NCBI GenBank assembly: GCA_035556195.1
Contig: DATMFK010000007.1
Span: 124,001-188,000 of the forward strand
Direction: 5' to 3'
Length of the DNA stretch: 64,000 nucleotides
Source of the DNA: G016756615 sp035556195
Lineage (GTDB): Bacteria > Pseudomonadota > Alphaproteobacteria > Rhizobiales > Rhizobiaceae
Part shown: piece after piece, positions 35,769-44,431 of the stretch
Position numbering within the stretch: the first letter of the stretch is position 1
Layout of the letters: each line of letters starts with the position of its first letter
The notes under the pieces: model-generated
Told to the model about the DNA's origin: nothing
The model's database searches: none
Seen by the model: only the letters and a program-made list of their open reading frames with translations
Program-made: the position numbers and the translations under genes

Positions 35769-37982
35769 GTGAGAGTAGGTCGGCAAGGCGGCGCCGCAAA
35801 AGCCTATGCCGTGTGGGTTCGCAGAGGCGCGGCGGCCTGCGCCTTGGCGGTACTCGCAGCGTGTACCTCCACCACTGATTATCTCGAAGGCGCTGCCGAG
35901 CAGCCGGATCCCCTCGACAAGGTCGCGAATGCGGATTTGAGTGCGCGCAAGCCTTCCGGCGGCGGTTTTCTGTCGAGGCTCGGCTTCGGTCGCACGCAGC
36001 AGAACAGGCAGGGTGAAGTCTACTACGGCTACGAACAGCGGCTGACCGCGGGCGAGCGCAAGTCGCTCCAGCGGCTGAGCGGCGAACAGTTCGAGGTCAA
36101 CCTGGAGGAGGCCGAGATCAAGGTCGCGGCCCGCACAGTGCTGGGCGAAGTGCTGGGAATCAACTACTCGATCGACCCTCGGGTCGCGGGCAAGGTTTCG
36201 ATCACCACGTCGACGCCAACGCCGGCCCGGGAAATACTCACCATGTTCGAGTCCGCGCTGCGGAGTAACGGCGTGGCCATGATGCGCGAAGGCGACCGTC
36301 TGCGGCTGGTGCCTGCGAACGAAGCGTTTGGCGCCGCCGAACTCGATCGGGGCGTCACCGTCCAGCCGGGCTACGGCGTCACGGTTCTGCCCCTGAAGAA
36401 CGTTTCCGCCAGCACGATCCTGCCGCTGCTCGAAAACTTCGTCGCGCGCCCCGGTATGGTTCGCGAGGATCCCGATCGCAACCAGCTGATCTTCCAGGGG
36501 ACGGCGGCGGAACGGACCGCGGCGATAGAAGCGGCGCGCTCGTTCGACCAGGACTGGCTGGCCGACCAGTCGGTCGGAATTTTCCCCGTCCACAATTCCA
36601 GTGCGGCCACCATGATGCCCGAACTGACCCGAGTGCTCGACATCGGGGAGGGCGGTCGCGGACGCAACACGATCAGTGTGCAGCCGATCGAGCGCAGCAA
36701 TGCGATTCTGGTGGTGGCGAAGACGCGCAACCAGCTGCAGCGCGCGGCCAGCTGGATTCAGCGGCTCGACCGGATCGACGCGGCTGCCTCCAATTTGCGC
36801 GTGTACAAGGTACAGCACCTGCAGGCACGGCGCCTTGCATCGATGGTCAACGCGATGTTCAGCGGCGCCTCGGCATCGTCGACTTCGGAAGATCCGGCCT
36901 CGCAGTTTCCGCCCGGCTCGCAGACCGACGGCCAGAATGACGGCACAAACGGTTCGCAGTCAGCCGATGCGACGCCGGAACAGCGCATGGCGGATGAATT
37001 GCCGATCGCGGGCGGGGCGGAAAACTCGAACTTGTCCAAAGACGGCGTGCGCATCACCGCAAACCCGGAAAACAACACCATTCTCATCTTCGCGCGGCCC
37101 GATCAGCAGCGGCTCATCGAACAGGCCCTCGTCGCGCTCGACCGTCCGCAGGAGCAGGTTGCCATCGAGGCGACGATCGCCGAGGTGACCCTGACCAACG
37201 ACTTGCGCTATGGCGTGCAGTTCTTCCTGAAATCCAGCGATCTTGGCCTGGGCGACAACGACGGATCGTTCGGTCTGGTCAAGGAAGCAGGCAAGGCCGT
37301 GCTGTCGCGAACGCTTCCGGGCTTCAACCTGCTGCTTGGCCCCGAAACCGAGCCGCGCGTCGTCATCGACGCCCTGCGCGGCGTTACCGAGGTCAAGGTA
37401 CTTTCGTCGCCGTCGGTCGTCGTCCTCGACAACAAGCCGGCCGTGCTTCAGGTCGGCGACGAGATTCCGATCGTGACGCGCACGGCGCAGTCGGTGACCG
37501 ATCCAGAGGCGCCGATCGTCAACAATGTCGAGTTCCGCAATACCGGCGTGATCCTGAAGGTCCTCCCGCGCATCACAGGCAACGGCACGATCAGCCTGGT
37601 CGTCGAACAGGAGATCAGCTCGGTCCAGCGCAGCCAGGCCCAATCTCTGACGCCGACCATATCGCAACGAAAGGTCAGCTCGACCGTATCGGTCACCAGC
37701 GGCCAGACCGTCATGCTCGGTGGCTTGATCAGCGAGCGCCAGCAGCGCGGCCGCGACGGCCTGCCGGTTCTTGGCGACCTTCCGCTGATCGGCGACGCGT
37801 TCCGATCCAACCAGAATTCCGGGACGCGCACCGAACTCATCATCCTGATCCGGCCACAGGTCATCCGTGACAGCCTGGATGCGCAACATGTGGCTGAGCA
37901 GATGCGGTCGCAATTGCGGCTGATGAACGAACCGTCCCGGAACGTCCCGCTGCGGCGGCCGGCCAAGACGATCGTCGAATGA
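35769..37982 (+). CDS. gspD: Type II secretion secretin GspD
   Basis: About 737 residues from a GTG at 35769; GTG 35763 and 35811 are alternatives and the frame to 35340 overlaps dctM. A lipoprotein signal is visible, ALAVLAAC with the lipid-accepting Cys. The N0 domain begins FEVNLEEAEIKVAARTVLGE, N1-N3 follow with a Ser/Gly/Asn-rich linker, and the secretin barrel has VKVLSSPSVVVLDNKPAVLQ, VGDEIPIVTRTAQ, GQTVMLGGLI and DLPLIGDAFRS. It forms the outer-membrane channel. Its stop overlaps gspO (ATGA). Confidence 0.95.
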   Translation: MRVGRQGGAAKAYAVWVRRGAAACALAVLAACTSTTDYLEGAAEQPDPLDKVANADLSARKPSGGGFLSRLGFGRTQQNRQGEVYYGYEQRLTAGERKSLQRLSGEQFEVNLEEAEIKVAARTVLGEVLGINYSIDPRVAGKVSITTSTPTPAREILTMFESALRSNGVAMMREGDRLRLVPANEAFGAAELDRGVTVQPGYGVTVLPLKNVSASTILPLLENFVARPGMVREDPDRNQLIFQGTAAERTAAIEAARSFDQDWLADQSVGIFPVHNSSAATMMPELTRVLDIGEGGRGRNTISVQPIERSNAILVVAKTRNQLQRAASWIQRLDRIDAAASNLRVYKVQHLQARRLASMVNAMFSGASASSTSEDPASQFPPGSQTDGQNDGTNGSQSADATPEQRMADELPIAGGAENSNLSKDGVRITANPENNTILIFARPDQQRLIEQALVALDRPQEQVAIEATIAEVTLTNDLRYGVQFFLKSSDLGLGDNDGSFGLVKEAGKAVLSRTLPGFNLLLGPETEPRVVIDALRGVTEVKVLSSPSVVVLDNKPAVLQVGDEIPIVTRTAQSVTDPEAPIVNNVEFRNTGVILKVLPRITGNGTISLVVEQEISSVQRSQAQSLTPTISQRKVSSTVSVTSGQTVMLGGLISERQQRGRDGLPVLGDLPLIGDAFRSNQNSGTRTELIILIRPQVIRDSLDAQHVAEQMRSQLRLMNEPSRNVPLRRPAKTIVE

Positions 37983-38539
37983 AGACATTCGTGGCGCGGC
38001 CGCGGGCCATCGCGGTCGTCGCGTCTGTCGTCGCTGCAGTGACGTTCCCGCCAATCGTCGGGGGAACCACATACACGTTGGCAGCTTGGGCCGCGCTGTG
38101 CCTGCTGGCGGCGGCGATCACCGTTCATGACCTCGCGACGATGCTCATACCCGACCGCTACACGCTTGGCATCCTTCTTGTCGGGTTTGCCGAGTGGCTG
38201 TTCGCGTCGGGAGACCCCGAGGTACTCGCCGTGCGTGCGTGCGGCGCTCTGCTGCTGGGGGGGGCGCTGTGGCTGTTCGATATGTTTCACGAGCGCCTGC
38301 GCGGGCGGACCGGGCTCGGGATGGGCGATATCAAGCTGCTTGGGGCATCAGCACTGCTCTTTGGGATTTCCGGGACCGGCGTTCAGATCATGCTTGCCGC
38401 ATCGGCCGCGCTGACTTTCATCGCGTTGCGGGCGATGCGCCTGCGCAGACCGTTGCGTGCCGTGGCGAAGGTTCCGTTCGGCACCTTCCTCGCGCCGGCA
38501 CTGGTCATCGTCTGGGCGTGGCTGCCCGCCGCATGGTGA
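37979..38539 (+). CDS. gspO: A24 prepilin peptidase GspO (peptidase domain only)
   Basis: 186 residues with about six membrane helices. The two catalytic aspartates of the A24 family lie in VHDLATMLIPDR near 50 and GLGMGDIKLLG near 113. The N-terminal methyltransferase domain of full-length GspO/PilD is absent, as in CpaA-type enzymes, so processed pseudopilins may stay unmethylated. It would cleave GspG-K at the cytoplasmic face of the inner membrane. It is coupled to gspD by overlap. Confidence 0.9.
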   Translation: MKTFVARPRAIAVVASVVAAVTFPPIVGGTTYTLAAWAALCLLAAAITVHDLATMLIPDRYTLGILLVGFAEWLFASGDPEVLAVRACGALLLGGALWLFDMFHERLRGRTGLGMGDIKLLGASALLFGISGTGVQIMLAASAALTFIALRAMRLRRPLRAVAKVPFGTFLAPALVIVWAWLPAAW

Positions 38540-38623
38540 TCACATTGATTGAGTCGGGGAGGGCAAAGTGTTGAGTCATCCGGGGTCGTGGCGTCACTTT
38601 TCGTGGCGAGGCATGGGGCCAAA

Positions 38624-39523
38624 ATGGGTCTTGTGGCAGTGGGCGTGAACGCGTCAACGAGCCGGCGGGGTGCAATCCTCGTCAGCGTCCTATGGATTAT
38701 CATTTTCCTCGGATTCCTTGCCGTCATCCTGCGCGTGCAGATGACCGGGGTCGTGGCCAGCGTGCGCGTCACGGAAGACAAGGCGTCGGCGCGCATTCTG
38801 GCGGAAGCCGGGCTCTCGCGGGCCGCGGCCGAGATTCGCGCGGGCCCGCCCGACGGTGTGGGCACGCTGAGCGATCAGATATCGTCCACGATCACCCTGC
38901 CGGCCGGGGTCGCTTCCGTCTCTGCGACAAATGAAGCCTTGCGGATCGATCTCAACACCGCCGAGCGGCCGCTGATCGTTGGCGCGTTGCGAGCCGCAGG
39001 CGCCAATCCCGGAACCGCGGACGATCTGGCGACAAAGATCATCGGCCACCGCGCCGGGCCGGCTCCGCTGAACGGACAGCCGGCCGGTTCCGCTCCACAG
39101 CGGGCTGGGGACGACACAAGGCTGTTTCAGACCGTCTCCGAACTCGCCGCCTTCCCGGGAATAACACCCGACATGGCCATCGCCATCGAACCCTATGTCA
39201 CCGTCTCCTCCGGCTTGGCAGGCGTTCGCTTGGAAGCGCTCGATGATGCACTGCTGGGCGAGATTCCTGGCCTGCCGCCGTCGGTGCGCAAGGCGATCAA
39301 GGATTTCCACGCCGGCCGCTTGTCGCGCGAGCAACTCGACCAATCGCTTGCGGGGGTGACCTTCAACACGCTGGCGCAGGCACCGAGTTGGCGCGTCGAT
39401 CTCAGGACGACCCTGCAGTCGGGCTACAGCGAATCGTTCCAGGCATTGATGCTTGTATCGAACGCGGACGAGGCACCCTACAGAGTGCTCGACTGGCGTC
39501 GCGCGGCAATCGAGCTGGAGTGA
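38624..39523 (+). CDS. gspK: Type II secretion minor pseudopilin GspK
   Basis: About 299 residues when started at the ATG at 38624; other starts are possible. The prepilin site RRGAILVSVLWIIIFLGFLA lacks Glu5, as is normal for GspK, the subunit at the very tip. The large helical domain contains LRIDLNTAERPLIVGALRAAG near 100 and the paired T2SSK helix-hairpin segments (FPGITPDMAIAIEPYVT, LPPSVRKAIKDFHAG). It completes the gspD-O-K block. Confidence 0.9.
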   Translation: MGLVAVGVNASTSRRGAILVSVLWIIIFLGFLAVILRVQMTGVVASVRVTEDKASARILAEAGLSRAAAEIRAGPPDGVGTLSDQISSTITLPAGVASVSATNEALRIDLNTAERPLIVGALRAAGANPGTADDLATKIIGHRAGPAPLNGQPAGSAPQRAGDDTRLFQTVSELAAFPGITPDMAIAIEPYVTVSSGLAGVRLEALDDALLGEIPGLPPSVRKAIKDFHAGRLSREQLDQSLAGVTFNTLAQAPSWRVDLRTTLQSGYSESFQALMLVSNADEAPYRVLDWRRAAIELE

Positions 39524-39620
39524 CTGTCGCTGGAGTGAATGTCCGTGGACGGAACGCAGCCGGTCTCGGCAGGAGTGCCAGGTCAGCCCGGCACGCCGCT
39601 GCGAGATTTCTCAATTGGCC

Positions 39621-40370
39621 TCAAAGCCCGCCGGCCACCGTGATCAGTGTGCCTGTCATGAACCCGGCGCCGGGGGACGCAAGCATCAGGGCCGCGCGCG
39701 CGATGTCTTCAGGCTCGGCGATGCGCCCCATGGGGGTTGCCGCCGCAATCCTGGCTGGCCGCTCGGGATTTCCGCCTTGCGTGTGTATGCGCGTGTTGGT
39801 CGTTCCGACACGTATGGCATTCACTCGGATGCCCTCCGGCGCCAGCTCTTTGCCCGCACCGAAGGAGATCGATTCGACCGCTCCCTTGCTTGCGGCATAG
39901 TGGACATATTCGTTGGGACTGCCGAGGAAGGAGGCCAGCGACGACATGTTCACGATCGTCCCGCCTTTGCCGCCTTTTCGGGTGGACATACGCTGCGCGG
40001 CTTCCTGGATACAGTACATGACGCCGAAGACGTTGATCCTGAAGGTGTTCTCCAGCACCGCAGGCTGCAACTCCTCGATTCTGCAGGCTTTCCCGATGAT
40101 GCCGGCATTGTTGATCAGGCAGGTCACGCGCCCCAGCGCCTCGTCGCAGGCGCTGAACAGAGCCTGGATGTCCTCCCTCTTGCCCACGTCTCCCTTTACC
40201 GCGATGGCACGGGCACCTGCGGCCTTGCAGTCCTCGACGACTTCGGACGCAGCGGTGTCATCCGAGAGATAGTTTATACAAACGTCGTAGCCTTCGGCGG
40301 CGAACAGCCGCGCCGTTGCGGCACCGATGCCGTGGCTTGCGCCCGTTACGATCACAATCGGTCTCACCAA
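39621..40370 (-). CDS. Short-chain dehydrogenase/reductase (FabG-like)
   Basis: 249 residues from a GTG start with a near-perfect AGGAGGT seven bases upstream. The dinucleotide motif TGASHGIGAATARLF is near residue 9, NNAG near 90, the catalytic Ser in NMSSLASF near 142 and Tyr-x3-Lys in YVHYAASKGAV near 157. The C-terminus GTLITVAGGL is typical. It oxidises or reduces a hydroxyl/keto group with NAD(P). It is followed upstream by the iron alcohol dehydrogenase on the same strand, so the two probably form an operon controlled from the element at 41644. A broken near-identical copy is at 8300-8841. Confidence 0.93.
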   Translation of the reverse strand: MVRPIVIVTGASHGIGAATARLFAAEGYDVCINYLSDDTAASEVVEDCKAAGARAIAVKGDVGKREDIQALFSACDEALGRVTCLINNAGIIGKACRIEELQPAVLENTFRINVFGVMYCIQEAAQRMSTRKGGKGGTIVNMSSLASFLGSPNEYVHYAASKGAVESISFGAGKELAPEGIRVNAIRVGTTNTRIHTQGGNPERPARIAAATPMGRIAEPEDIARAALMLASPGAGFMTGTLITVAGGL

Positions 40371-40406
40371 ATTACCTCCTCGCTCCTCTCTGAGAGCGCT
40401 CGCAGC

Positions 40407-41534
40407 CTAAAAAACGGTCTCAAGGATCGCGGCGTAGTCTTCCTTGGTCAGCGAACGTGGATTGGTGGGATGGCTGTGGTCTGCAAGGGCTCGCTCACAC
40501 ACCCAATCGATGACGTGCCTGGGGACCCCCAGTTCGGACAATCTGGGTGTAATACCCAAACGCTGGTTCAACCCGTCCAGCGCGTCTGCGAGCGCTGTCT
40601 GTTCAAGTCCTGCCAGGCTCTCGAGGTAGCCGACCTTTTCAGCCACGGCTTCAACTTGCAAGTTCCAACGGAGGACGGTCGGCATCAGGATGGCGTTGAG
40701 CGTCCCATGGTGAAGCTTCGCCTCCTTGAGACCGCCCAAGGCGTGGCTCAGCGCATGGACGGCTCCAAGCCCCTTCTGAAACGTCATGCCCCCTTCAAGA
40801 GCGCCCATCATGAGTTCGGTCCGCGCTTCCGCATTCGCGCCGTCTGCGTAGGCGACAGGCAAGGCCTTCCAGATGCGTTTGAACCCGTCGGTGGCAATTG
40901 CCTCGGCAGGCGGATTGTAGCGGGGGGACAGGTATGTTTCGATGCAATGCGATAGAGCGTCGAGACCTGTCGAGGCCGTCAGAGCCGGGGGAAGCCCCAT
41001 CGTCAGAGCCGGGTCACATATCGCTCTGCGCGGGATGAGGTACGGGCTGATAAATCCGAGCTTGCGGCCGTCATCCAGTGTGATCAGTGCTGCGCGTCCG
41101 ACTTCGGACCCCGTGCCAGCTGTTGTCGGAATGGCCACAAGCGGCGCCACCGCGCTCGTGATGCGCGCCAGCCCGCCCAGGATTGCTGCATAGCGCTCAA
41201 GTTCGCCATCGTGTGTGGCAAGCAGTGCAACGCCCTTGGCCAGGTCGATCGGAGAACCGCCGCCGATCGCGACGACTCCATCGCAGCCGCCTTCCCTGTA
41301 CACCTTGAGACCCGCAGCGACCGCGCTCTCGGTGGGGTTGGTGGGCACGTCCAGGAAAACCGGCGCCGTGTTCAGGAATGCGAAGCCCGGGCGCTTTAGC
41401 AGACCAGCAGACTTGATGCCATGATCACTGATCACCAGTGGGCGGGATACGCCGAGTTCGCGCAGTATTTCTGCTAGTGAATCGGAAGCTCCAAGCCCAA
41501 AGCTTATATTGGTAAGGTAAGTTATAGTATGCAC
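40407..41534 (-). CDS. Iron-containing alcohol dehydrogenase
   Basis: 375 residues from a GTG at 41534 with AAGGAG nine bases upstream; the longer frame to 41693 has no conserved sequence. The NAD-binding region includes GGCDGVVAIGGGSPIDLAKG near 95 and IPTTAGTGSEV near 140. The metal ligands are in GLDALSHCIETY (Asp, His), GAVHALSHALGG and LHHGTLNAILMP (His, His). Family members act on short alcohols, lactaldehyde, hydroxyacids or maleylacetate; the exact substrate is open. It precedes the SDR gene on the same strand. Confidence 0.94.
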   Translation of the reverse strand: MHTITYLTNISFGLGASDSLAEILRELGVSRPLVISDHGIKSAGLLKRPGFAFLNTAPVFLDVPTNPTESAVAAGLKVYREGGCDGVVAIGGGSPIDLAKGVALLATHDGELERYAAILGGLARITSAVAPLVAIPTTAGTGSEVGRAALITLDDGRKLGFISPYLIPRRAICDPALTMGLPPALTASTGLDALSHCIETYLSPRYNPPAEAIATDGFKRIWKALPVAYADGANAEARTELMMGALEGGMTFQKGLGAVHALSHALGGLKEAKLHHGTLNAILMPTVLRWNLQVEAVAEKVGYLESLAGLEQTALADALDGLNQRLGITPRLSELGVPRHVIDWVCERALADHSHPTNPRSLTKEDYAAILETVF

Positions 41535-41643
41535 GCTGCCGCTCTCCTTGATATTCAGCCCATCTGCATCGCTGCAGCCCCGTCTGGCATTCGGCATACT
41601 TCGCAGCCACCGCATACGGTCGCGCGACCACCTAGGCAAGCCT

Positions 41644-41668
41644 GACCACCATATGGACACTCTGCCCA
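41644..41668 (-). promoter_or_regulatory. Copy 4 of the 25-bp triple half-site element
   Basis: On the minus strand TGGGC, GTCCA and TGGTC follow at 10-bp spacing. It lies 110 bases upstream of the iron alcohol dehydrogenase start and points the same way as that gene. Confidence 0.75.
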
Positions 41669-41766
41669 GATATCTGTAGGCGGAACTCTGCACTTGTCAA
41701 GCTCCACCTTTTGGTTGTGAGGCGCGCGTCGTCTTGACAAAGAAGCCGCAAGCCTCTACCCATTAA

Positions 41767-41791
41767 TGGACAAGATGACCACAATATGGGC
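41767..41791 (+). promoter_or_regulatory. Copy 5 of the 25-bp triple half-site element
   Basis: TGGAC, GACCA and TGGGC at 10-bp spacing on the plus strand, 216 bases before the D-2-hydroxyacid dehydrogenase start. Together with copy 4 it makes a divergent pair about 100 bp apart between two oppositely transcribed genes. Confidence 0.75.
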
Positions 41792-42006
41792 AGCCCAGGC
41801 AGCCTTGGAGGAGATGGCCCGGGTGCCGCCGCATGGCTGATTTGGCCGGGGGAAACTCGCCAGACGGCGCCGCGAACTCGAAGCAGATATCTGGTCGACG
41901 GTCACTATCGGCGCCTTGCGCCATCCAAGGGCCTCCCACGCGACAACCACTAATCATCTGCGGCGGTTCGCGCTCGCGGTGACACCCCGAACCGGAAGGA
42001 AAACCC

Positions 42007-42951
42007 TTGTCGAAATCCGCCGCCACTGTGCTGATACCAGGCTGGATGCACGAGCATGCCCGCAGCATTCTCGGAACGTATTTCAACCTGGTCGAAACCC
42101 CCGACCGAGACATTCACGCCCATCTGTCCCCGGATGTACGAGCTTCGATCCGTGGCGTAGCCTGTCGAACCAGAATCGATCGCCAGTTCATCGACGCCCT
42201 TCCGAACCTGGAGATTATCGCCAGCTACGGCGTCGACTACGACGCGGTGGACGCTGCCTACGCACGCACCAGGAACATCGTCGTCACGAACACCCCTGAT
42301 GTCCTGAACGAAGAGGTCGCCGACCTTACGCTGGGGCTCCTTATCAGTGTCGTGCGCGAGATACCCAAGGCCGCAGCCTTTGTTCGCGAGGGCCGGTGGA
42401 GATCGTCGGATTATCCCCTCAGCCGCCTGACGCTTCGCAATCGCAAGGTCGGCATCTACGGGATGGGGCGAATCGGCCGCTGCATTGCCCGTCGAATTGA
42501 GGCATTCGGGCTTCCCATTGCCTATCACAGCCGGCGCCCGGCGGACGGAGTCGCGTACGACTACTTTCCTTCACTGGTCGGACTCGCCAGTGCCGTCGAC
42601 GTCCTGATCTCCATCGTTCCCGGCGACCCGTCGACTGCCAGGAGCGTGAACGCCGAGGTGCTGTCCGCGCTCGGGCCCGACGGCGTGTTCATCAATGTCG
42701 GCCGCGGAACCGTCGTGGACGAGGATGCCCTGATCAGTGCCCTGCGCACGGGAACAATTGCCGCCGCCGGCCTCGATGTGCTCGCGGATGAGCCCAACGT
42801 CTCCGACGACCTGCTGGCGCTCGATAACCTGACAATCCTGCCGCACATCGGTTCGGCGTCGGTCAGCACGCGCACTGCAATGGCGGATCTGGTGGCCCAG
42901 AACGTGATCGCCTGGTTCCGGAGCGGAGCGGCGCTCACACCCGTACCCTAG
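42007..42951 (+). CDS. D-2-hydroxyacid dehydrogenase (hydroxypyruvate/glyoxylate reductase-like)
   Basis: 314 residues from a TTG start preceded by GGAAGGA. The N-terminal catalytic domain has NLEIIASYGVDYDAVDA near 65. The NAD-binding Rossmann motif GIYGMGRIGRCIARR is near 150. The catalytic Arg lies in the INVGRGTVVDE region, Glu in DVLADEPNV and His in LPHIGSAS near 280. The enzyme interconverts a 2-oxo acid and a D-2-hydroxy acid with NAD(P)H. It lies downstream of element copy 5 and divergent from the alcohol dehydrogenase. It fits a route handling hydroxy-acids such as glycerate, glyoxylate or related products. Confidence 0.93.
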   Translation: MSKSAATVLIPGWMHEHARSILGTYFNLVETPDRDIHAHLSPDVRASIRGVACRTRIDRQFIDALPNLEIIASYGVDYDAVDAAYARTRNIVVTNTPDVLNEEVADLTLGLLISVVREIPKAAAFVREGRWRSSDYPLSRLTLRNRKVGIYGMGRIGRCIARRIEAFGLPIAYHSRRPADGVAYDYFPSLVGLASAVDVLISIVPGDPSTARSVNAEVLSALGPDGVFINVGRGTVVDEDALISALRTGTIAAAGLDVLADEPNVSDDLLALDNLTILPHIGSASVSTRTAMADLVAQNVIAWFRSGAALTPVP

Positions 42952-43089
42952 GCGGCATCCGATCCCTCGAACACCGCCAACGGCGGCAGCGGCCCCAACG
43001 TTAACCCAAGTGGCAAGCATATGACCAATCGCTGGAAGCGCAGCGAAGAAGCGTTGACAATTGTTAATCGTCTGACCATCATTGGTTCT

Positions 43090-43114
43090 TGGGCATTTAG
43101 TCCACATTATGGGC
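43090..43114 (+). promoter_or_regulatory. Copy 6 of the 25-bp triple half-site element
   Basis: TGGGC, GTCCA and TGGGC at 10-bp spacing, all three half-sites matching consensus. It ends 79 bases before the start of the secreted bicupin gene. Confidence 0.78.
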
Positions 43115-43193
43115 GCGTTCCCGGAGGTTTGGGTTTCTGGGTCGGGTTCGCGATGTCGTAATTCGTCAAGCAGACAATGGAGGAGTGACTGTC

Positions 43194-44204
43194 ATGAAGT
43201 TTTTGAAGGGGGGCTTGGCCATCGCGGCCGCGCTGGCGATGGGGGCGCTCACGACCACCGGCGCCCACGCGCAGCAGGTATTCACCTGGACGCCAAGGAC
43301 GGTGGCGCCGGCACCATACAAGGCCCCGAACAAGCCCCGCACGACGATAGCGGAAGTTCGCCATAAGATACCGGCCGCCAAACAGTCCAAGACCTGGCAC
43401 GAGCAGGTCGTCAGCGACCGGCACCTGCAGGCTTCATGGGTACAGTTGGCGGTCGGTGACCAGTCGCCGGCCATGTTCATATCGGACACCCGCGCGGCCT
43501 TCATCGTCTGGGAGGGCGAGGTCGAGTTCACGATCGGGAACACGCCGGCGACGACCAACACGTTCGTCGCCACCAAGAGCTCGATGGTCCAGGTGCCTGC
43601 ACGCACGCGGTTCCAGATGAAGAACGTCGGCGCGGTGCCGTCCCTCCATTTCGAGGTCTTCACCGCGGACGCCACGATCACCTACGAGCAGGAGTCCGCA
43701 ACCTTGCCGAAGCCGCAGCCGGGGTTCACCTGGCAGTTGACACGGCAGGATCCGGGTGCGGAAGCTCTTAACAACTATTCCACGAACGGTAGTACGCTAG
43801 CGAACAACGTGCAGCACAGGAATTACCTTGCTGCGCCGTCGGCGGGTGCATTCGTGTCCGCCCCCGGCCTGTTCGTGAACGCCATCCGTGGCCAAGCGAA
43901 CAATTGCAACATGCAGCCCCCTACGGCGCTCGGCCACAGGCACCTCAACTATGCTGAATTCTGGTTCATCATGGAAGGTCAGATACAATACAACATCGAA
44001 GGCCTGGACCCCTTCGTCTCAGAAGCTGGCGATATCGTCTATGTCCCGGCAGGCCGCTGGCATTCTGCAGCGAACTATTGCCCGGGGTTCGACACGCGGA
44101 TTGCCATCAATCCCTTCCCGACCGGCACGCATAACTGGCCGCCGACTGCCTCGCAGCCCAACCCCCCGGTGCCCCCGATCTCGGGCAAGGGCTGGCTCGA
44201 TTGA
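43194..44204 (+). CDS. Secreted bicupin protein
   Basis: 336 residues from the ATG at 43194 (GGAGG ten bases upstream). A signal peptide runs to about residue 27 (AHA-QQ). There are two cupin domains. The first (about 60-165) has the double-stranded beta-helix pattern but few metal-ligand residues. The second has LGHRHLNYAEFWFIMEGQ near 240 and GDIVYVPAGRWHSAA near 280, giving the His, His, Glu and His ligand set. Such proteins may act as dioxygenase, isomerase or lyase on oxidised sugars; none can be assigned. A periplasmic location with an operator copy in front suggests a first processing step of the substrate. Confidence 0.88.
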   Translation: MKFLKGGLAIAAALAMGALTTTGAHAQQVFTWTPRTVAPAPYKAPNKPRTTIAEVRHKIPAAKQSKTWHEQVVSDRHLQASWVQLAVGDQSPAMFISDTRAAFIVWEGEVEFTIGNTPATTNTFVATKSSMVQVPARTRFQMKNVGAVPSLHFEVFTADATITYEQESATLPKPQPGFTWQLTRQDPGAEALNNYSTNGSTLANNVQHRNYLAAPSAGAFVSAPGLFVNAIRGQANNCNMQPPTALGHRHLNYAEFWFIMEGQIQYNIEGLDPFVSEAGDIVYVPAGRWHSAANYCPGFDTRIAINPFPTGTHNWPPTASQPNPPVPPISGKGWLD

Positions 44205-44340
44205 TCTTGCCGACGGCCCGTTCTCATCGCGAGGGCGGGCCGCTGGTGCCGTCATCTGTGGTGAAGTCGCATGCGTCGATTCGGCGCCCCGCTCAACGGG
44301 GTGATCTACTCAGCAGCATACTCTTCGCTTCAATGGCGAA

Positions 44341-44409
44341 GGGCTCACGTTCGTACTGCCGGTCCTGTTCCTTCGATTGGTGACAGTCCCTGCATCCTGG
44401 TTCCTGTGA
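44341..44409 (+). pseudogene. C-terminal tail of a second TRAP large permease (dctM remnant)
   Basis: The frame reads GLTFVLPVLFLRLVTVPASW and ends FL-stop, 22 bases before dctP. It closely resembles the end of the intact DctM at 34198-35475 (VLFPALVTVPAGWLH). It suggests that another dctM once preceded dctP and was deleted. The match is short (about 15 residues). Confidence 0.5.
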
Positions 44410-44431
44410 ACCATTCTTGGGAGGATAAACT

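Noticed and set aside
41664..41680. Palindrome CAGATATCTG next to operator copy 4 as an extra regulator site
   Set aside because: It is a single perfect 10-mer without a second copy near the other operators, so chance is adequate.
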